64,000 bases of DNA from Tenuibacillus multivorans. GTDB lineage: Bacteria > Bacillota > Bacilli > Bacillales > Alkalibacillaceae. Location: NCBI RefSeq assembly GCF_900103915.1, contig NZ_FNIG01000009.1:1-64000 (forward strand). Reading direction: 5' to 3'. The notes beneath the pieces were generated by a model. It made no database searches, had not been told where the DNA came from, and worked only from the letters and a program-made list of their open reading frames with translations. Positions 60,144 to 64,000 of this stretch are shown one piece after another; the first letter of the stretch is position 1; the number at the start of each line of letters is the position of its first letter. The translations under genes were made by a program, and so were the position numbers.

Positions 60144-63100
60144 TTATCCTAAATCTCTATTATTTTGATTATCATCATCGTTGTTATTTTCATTACCGTT
60201 TCCGTTGTTGTTACCATTTTCATTGCCATTTCCAGTGCCGTTGTCGTTACCATTGTCATTATTATCGCCGTTTCCATTGTTGTCATTGCTGTCATCATTA
60301 TTCTCATCATTGTCGTTTTCTTCTTCGTCTTCTTCATCTTCTTCCTGATCGACAGGTAAACCTAAATCACCAAATGTAACAGGGTCTGATAACTCTGACT
60401 CTTGACCGTAGAAATCAACGGCACTAATAGCGTATTGTCTATTATCAAGTGGGATTAAAGCGGTTGTTTCTTTTGTTGAATCAACGCGCTGAAATTCACC
60501 GTCTTCAGAGCTAGCCATATAAATTCGATAACCAATGACATCCGTTTCGACTGAATTCCATGTAATGGAGTTATTCTCAATGGTTAACCCTGTTGGTGCT
60601 GGTGGAGCTCCATCATCTTCAGGTGGTTCTTCTTCTGGTACGATGAGATTGGCCCATGCTTCATTGTCAGGTAGAAGCTTACTCAAGTCGGTAATATTAT
60701 CCCAGCCTTTTTCCTCAATGAATCCTGGTCTTAGGAAATGACCTTCCTCGACAAACTCAACCGGTGTTTGTTCAGCAGCTTGATAATAATTTTCGCCGAT
60801 TTGGACGTATTGCCCTTCAATGACGCTATTATCTCTTTCAGTCGGTACATAATCGACGTTGAATAAGTCGGTTTTAACTAAGCCAAGATCCTCACACATT
60901 TCACTTGGAAGTTTACCTGATAGCTGACAATAACTACGTGTCACTATTCCACCTGGACTTTCAAATCGTTCTTCAGGTGCCATCAATTCAGGATTAATTT
61001 CAGTTGCGACATTAGCTAATTGAGCCCAATACCCTTGGTTCCGGCTACTATAACCAAGTGCACAATCTCGACATACCCTTAAGTTCATATAGTTTCTTCG
61101 TTCGTTTTCGGAAACAAAACCGTCACCATCAACATCATAAGTGTCATAGCCAATCCATGTTCCGAGAGTGACATTAGGGTTCGTCCCAACAAACCAAGAG
61201 TCCATCCAATAGTTTGTTGTACCCGTTTTACCCGCCCAGTCAACATACGGATGATTTAATTGGCTTCTTAAATATGTCCCCGTACCTTGCGTTAGAACGT
61301 CTCTAAGAATATCGACGGTTAAATATGCCGTTTGTGGTGAAAAGACCTCTGTCTCTTCAACCTCATGTTCAAAAATCACATTTCCTTCGCCATCCTCAAT
61401 CCTCTCAATCATATACCCGTCGATAAATTTACCATCGTTTGCGAATGTCGCAAAAGCATTTGTATTTTCTTCGACAGTCACATATTTCGAACCGAGTATA
61501 TTGGCAGGTGGTGCGTCATCTGGCGTTACATTACTGAAACCCATTTTTTCGAGGTATTCAGTTGAATCGACACCTTGTTCAGCCATTTCAATTGCTAATC
61601 TTCCTGCAGGTAAGTTGTGTGAATTGAACAGTGCCTGTCTGGCGCTTTCAATACCACTTTCTAAGCTCGCAATATAGTTAGAAGGCGTCCAAACATTACC
61701 AGCTGTATCCACATATTCAAATTTCACATCAGGTATAGGTGAACCTGGCTGAATAACGCCTTCCTCCATGGCTGGCGCATAACCGAATAATGGTTTCATC
61801 GTACTACCATTTGGTCTGATGTGGAATGACATATGATTGATTTGACTCCGCTCATGATCACGTCCACCAACAAAGGCAATAATTCTACCCGTTTGATTTT
61901 CCATTAAATAAGCACCAGTTTCGACAGGTTCTTCTTTTTGATATTGTTCTCCGGTGTTAGGATCAATTCGCGTCACATATTTAGTTGGATTAAAGTAAGA
62001 ATACTCTTCTGTGACTTCTTGGAATTTATCATAGATCTCTTTATTGATAGTCGTATGAATGTTATATCCTCTTTGACGTAAGTCACGTTCCGCTAAAATT
62101 CTATATTGTTCTCGTAAGTTACTGTTGTTATTTATTTCATCTAGCGTGTAGCCGTCGTCTATAGCCAACTGCTCAGTCATAATGTCAATCGCGCGACTTT
62201 CAATTTCAAATGTAAGGAAAGGATAGTCAATAATGGTTGATTCCTTTTTATCCGTTAAGTTGCCGATAACATCGTAATTAAGCGCTTCATCAAACTCTTG
62301 TTGATTAATCATACCTTCATCTAGCATCCGTGATAGAACAACATACTGTCGATCTAAACCGGGCTGTAAGTTTTCTTCAGATTTTACCTCACCATTATTT
62401 TTAAACGGAGTATAAGCTATCGGACTCTGAGGCATTCCAGCGATGTAGGCTGCTTGAGCTAAATTAAGTTCACTAGCGTCAACATCGAATAGGCCCTGAG
62501 CCGCAGATTGAATACCCGCGATGTTCCGTCCAGAAGAATCTCGACCAAATGGAACGATATTTAAATAAGCTTCAAAAATTTCGTCCTTTTCAAAGAAGTT
62601 TTCAAGGCGTAATGCAATTAAAATTTCTTTAGCTTTACGTTCAAAGGAAACTTCATTCGTTAAAATTTGTGATTTGATCAGTTGCTGGGTTAATGTACTT
62701 CCACCTGATTGCATCTCTGCATTAGAGAATTCTTGATAAAGAGCTCGCATGATCGCTTTCGGTACAATCCCATTATGTGTTTTAAAATATTCATCTTCCG
62801 TTGCGATAATCGCATTTTTAACATTTTCTGAAACATTATCTAATGTAACTTCTTCACGGTGTAAATCACTTCTGAGTTCACCCATATGTACATTATTAGC
62901 AAAATAGATATTTGAAGTCTCTTCATAATTGTAAATTTGTTTACGCATCTCTTCTTTGCCATCATCCGGAAGGCCTTGAACTAAGGATGCGAAATAGCCA
63001 AAACCTAGACCTCCTAAGAAAAACATCGCAACCAAACCGATGATGATAAAGAATAAGGCAATATGCCACATTACATCAAGCGTGATTCGGGTGGATGATA

Positions 63101-63158
63101 AAAATTTTCCTTTTTGGAAGTAGGAAAGCCATTTATCTCTGAATTCATTTTTATCCAT
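60144..63158 (-). CDS. Class A penicillin-binding protein (PBP1A-like) with FN3 and Asn-rich tail
   Basis: 1004-aa bifunctional peptidoglycan synthase. After a short cytoplasmic part and one transmembrane helix (HIALFFIIIGLVAMFFLGGL), the GT51 glycosyltransferase shows NAIIATEDEYFKTHNGIVPKA, MQSGGSTLTQQLIKSQIL and ERKAKEILIALRLE. The transpeptidase has the active serine in RPNGSTMKPLFGY (SxxK), FNSHNLPAG (SxN) and GKTGTTNYW (KTG). Near residue 860-945 is an FN3-like domain (APTGLTIENNSITWNSVETDVIGYRIYMASS). The last ~60 residues are an acidic D/E then N/G-rich, repeat-like tail. It lies between acuA and the tyrS T-box, where B. subtilis has acsA. Confidence 0.9.
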   Translation of the reverse strand: MDKNEFRDKWLSYFQKGKFLSSTRITLDVMWHIALFFIIIGLVAMFFLGGLGFGYFASLVQGLPDDGKEEMRKQIYNYEETSNIYFANNVHMGELRSDLHREEVTLDNVSENVKNAIIATEDEYFKTHNGIVPKAIMRALYQEFSNAEMQSGGSTLTQQLIKSQILTNEVSFERKAKEILIALRLENFFEKDEIFEAYLNIVPFGRDSSGRNIAGIQSAAQGLFDVDASELNLAQAAYIAGMPQSPIAYTPFKNNGEVKSEENLQPGLDRQYVVLSRMLDEGMINQQEFDEALNYDVIGNLTDKKESTIIDYPFLTFEIESRAIDIMTEQLAIDDGYTLDEINNNSNLREQYRILAERDLRQRGYNIHTTINKEIYDKFQEVTEEYSYFNPTKYVTRIDPNTGEQYQKEEPVETGAYLMENQTGRIIAFVGGRDHERSQINHMSFHIRPNGSTMKPLFGYAPAMEEGVIQPGSPIPDVKFEYVDTAGNVWTPSNYIASLESGIESARQALFNSHNLPAGRLAIEMAEQGVDSTEYLEKMGFSNVTPDDAPPANILGSKYVTVEENTNAFATFANDGKFIDGYMIERIEDGEGNVIFEHEVEETEVFSPQTAYLTVDILRDVLTQGTGTYLRSQLNHPYVDWAGKTGTTNYWMDSWFVGTNPNVTLGTWIGYDTYDVDGDGFVSENERRNYMNLRVCRDCALGYSSRNQGYWAQLANVATEINPELMAPEERFESPGGIVTRSYCQLSGKLPSEMCEDLGLVKTDLFNVDYVPTERDNSVIEGQYVQIGENYYQAAEQTPVEFVEEGHFLRPGFIEEKGWDNITDLSKLLPDNEAWANLIVPEEEPPEDDGAPPAPTGLTIENNSITWNSVETDVIGYRIYMASSEDGEFQRVDSTKETTALIPLDNRQYAISAVDFYGQESELSDPVTFGDLGLPVDQEEDEEDEEENDNDENNDDSNDNNGNGDNNDNGNDNGTGNGNENGNNNGNGNENNNDDDNQNNRDLG

Positions 63159-63289
63159 TTGTCGAACCCCCTAAAATGTCAAATCTATTATAGCATAATC
63201 TATTAACACATCCTATCCATTAATCGACATGAATTTAGTTGCATTTTCGGTTTATATGTGGTAAAAATATTTCATATCGGAATTGAATA

Positions 63290-63512
63290 TTGTTAAGGCT
63301 AAGAAGAGTTGAAGTAGCATATACCCGCTGCTTAAGAGAGCTGATGGTTGCTGCAAATCAGTGCAAGGTATGTGACGAATTACGGCTTGGAGCATCTCTC
63401 ATAACTGAGAGCGGTAAAACCGTTATGATGAATGAAGTGGTAGTTAGATGATAACTACAACTAGGGTGGTAACGCGATTCCCTCGTCCCTATAGTGGATG
63501 AGGGATTTTTTT
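63290..63512 (+). promoter_or_regulatory. Tyrosine T-box leader of tyrS
   Basis: T-box riboswitch: stem I with the AGAGAGCTGATGGTTGCTG-type AG-bulge region, a specifier loop with UAC (63381-63383, in GAATTACGG), the T-box sequence AGGGTGGTAACGCG (63463-63476), and a terminator (CCCTCGTCC / GGATGAGGG then T). Uncharged tRNA-Tyr should stabilise the antiterminator and switch tyrS on. The 5' end is approximate. Confidence 0.93.
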
Positions 63513-63540
63513 ATTAAAAATAAATAGAGGAGGATATATA

Positions 63541-64000
63541 TGAATATTATTGAGGATTTAAAAGCTCGCGGGTTATTTAATCAGGTCACGGATGAAGAAG
63601 GATTAGAAAAACATTTAAATGACAAAACAGTTTCATTATACTGTGGGTTTGATCCAACAGGGGATAGTTTGCATATCGGACACTTACTTCCAGTGATTAT
63701 TCTGAAACGATTCCAAAAAGCAGGTCACCGTCCAATTGCCCTTGTCGGCGGTGGAACAGGTATGATAGGTGATCCAAGTGGTCGTAATGAAGAAAGACAA
63801 TTAAATGATGCATCAGTTGTGGAACATTACAGTAATCGACTAAAAGAACAGCTTTCCCATTTAATTGATTTTACCGATGATCATAAAGGGGCTATAGCGG
63901 TCAATAACTTAGATTGGTTAAATGATATGACCGTTATTGAATTATTACGCGATGTCGGAAAGCATTTTAGTGTCAATTATATGCTAGCTAAAGACTCAGT
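63541..64000 (+). CDS. tyrS: Tyrosyl-tRNA synthetase, 5' part
   Basis: The window ends inside the gene; 153 codons are seen. The class I synthetase signature HIGH is in FDPTGDSLHIGHLLPVIILKRFQKAGHRPIALVGGGTGMIGDPSGRNEER, and the tyrosine-binding GFDPT and the conserved NNLDWLNDMTVIELLRDVGKHFSVNYMLAKDS follow. It charges tRNA-Tyr with tyrosine. AGAGGAGG precedes the ATG and the upstream tyrosine T-box regulates it. No difference from the family is visible in this part. Confidence 0.96.

Noticed and set aside
60149-60379. Plus- and minus-strand ORFs in the region 60149-60379
   Set aside because: They are other-frame shadows of the Asn/Asp/Gly-rich tail of the class A PBP.

Overview
The window reads as a chromosomal segment of a low-GC, endospore-forming Bacillaceae bacterium with a salt-adapted lifestyle (Virgibacillus/Oceanobacillus/Halobacillus-like). 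Reasons: a cwlJ spore cortex hydrolase, a gbsR-gbsA-betA glycine betaine synthesis locus plus a betaine-binding lipoprotein, Na+-type MotPS stators, strongly acidic secreted proteins, and long gene-order agreement with the Bacillus subtilis ytfP-to-acuA region. Species cannot be fixed from the sequence alone.

Layout. 1-136: end of an rRNA operon (partial 5S and its terminator). 257-1669: rlmCD-type rRNA methyltransferase. 1706-3634: two broken genes (Uma2 and SWIM) joined head to head at one breakpoint. 3766-7770: choline-to-betaine operon and its repressor, with two matching palindromes. 8018-10984: divergent serine hydrolase homologue, betaine-binding lipoprotein, cwlJ. 11055-12854: decayed accessory patch with tiny ORFs, gene fragments and a nuclease-like gene split by an amber codon. 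13000-21351: DUF817, DUF1538 with its double PII protein, a short tyrosine recombinase, a divergent large catalase and a secreted YcdB/SLH protein. 21363-26256: intergenic repeats, exoA, and a GntR/YtrA-controlled ABC operon with three operators.

26259-59975 follows the B. subtilis order ytfP-murJ(ytgP)-rsuA-ytzE-ytlPQR-ytmP-trmB-ytnP-ytzB-ytoP-ytoQ-ytpQR-murC-ytxGHJ-aroA-ccpA-motPS-acuCBA. It is interrupted by an accessory patch (35252-37946), a PTS-IIC-like protein, an NAPRTase where B. subtilis has sftA, pseudogenes (DUF2200, DUF3231, a frameshifted small membrane protein) and a 715-aa FtsA-like protein. acsA, the usual divergent partner of acuA, is absent here; a 1004-aa class A PBP lies next, followed by a tyrosine T-box and the 5' part of tyrS.

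The strongest unexplained signal is a set of short intergenic arrays (21423-21610, 25998-26228, 35345-35554, 38156-38281; weaker at 46260-46345 and 22603-22656) built of diverged units spaced 21 bp apart. Spacing is exact over ten or more units although the sequence drifts, and two unit types alternate. Several arrays begin right after a transcription terminator. 21 bp is two turns of B-DNA and also seven codons. A second unexplained element is a 113-bp highly structured inverted repeat at 49555-49667.

How the genes work together: gbsR/gbsA/betA and the betaine-binding protein serve osmoprotection; murJ, murC, the class A PBP and the FtsA-like protein serve the envelope; aroA, ccpA and acuABC link aromatic synthesis, carbon repression and acetyl-CoA synthetase control; ytxGHJ forms a general stress unit with a SigB-like promoter.
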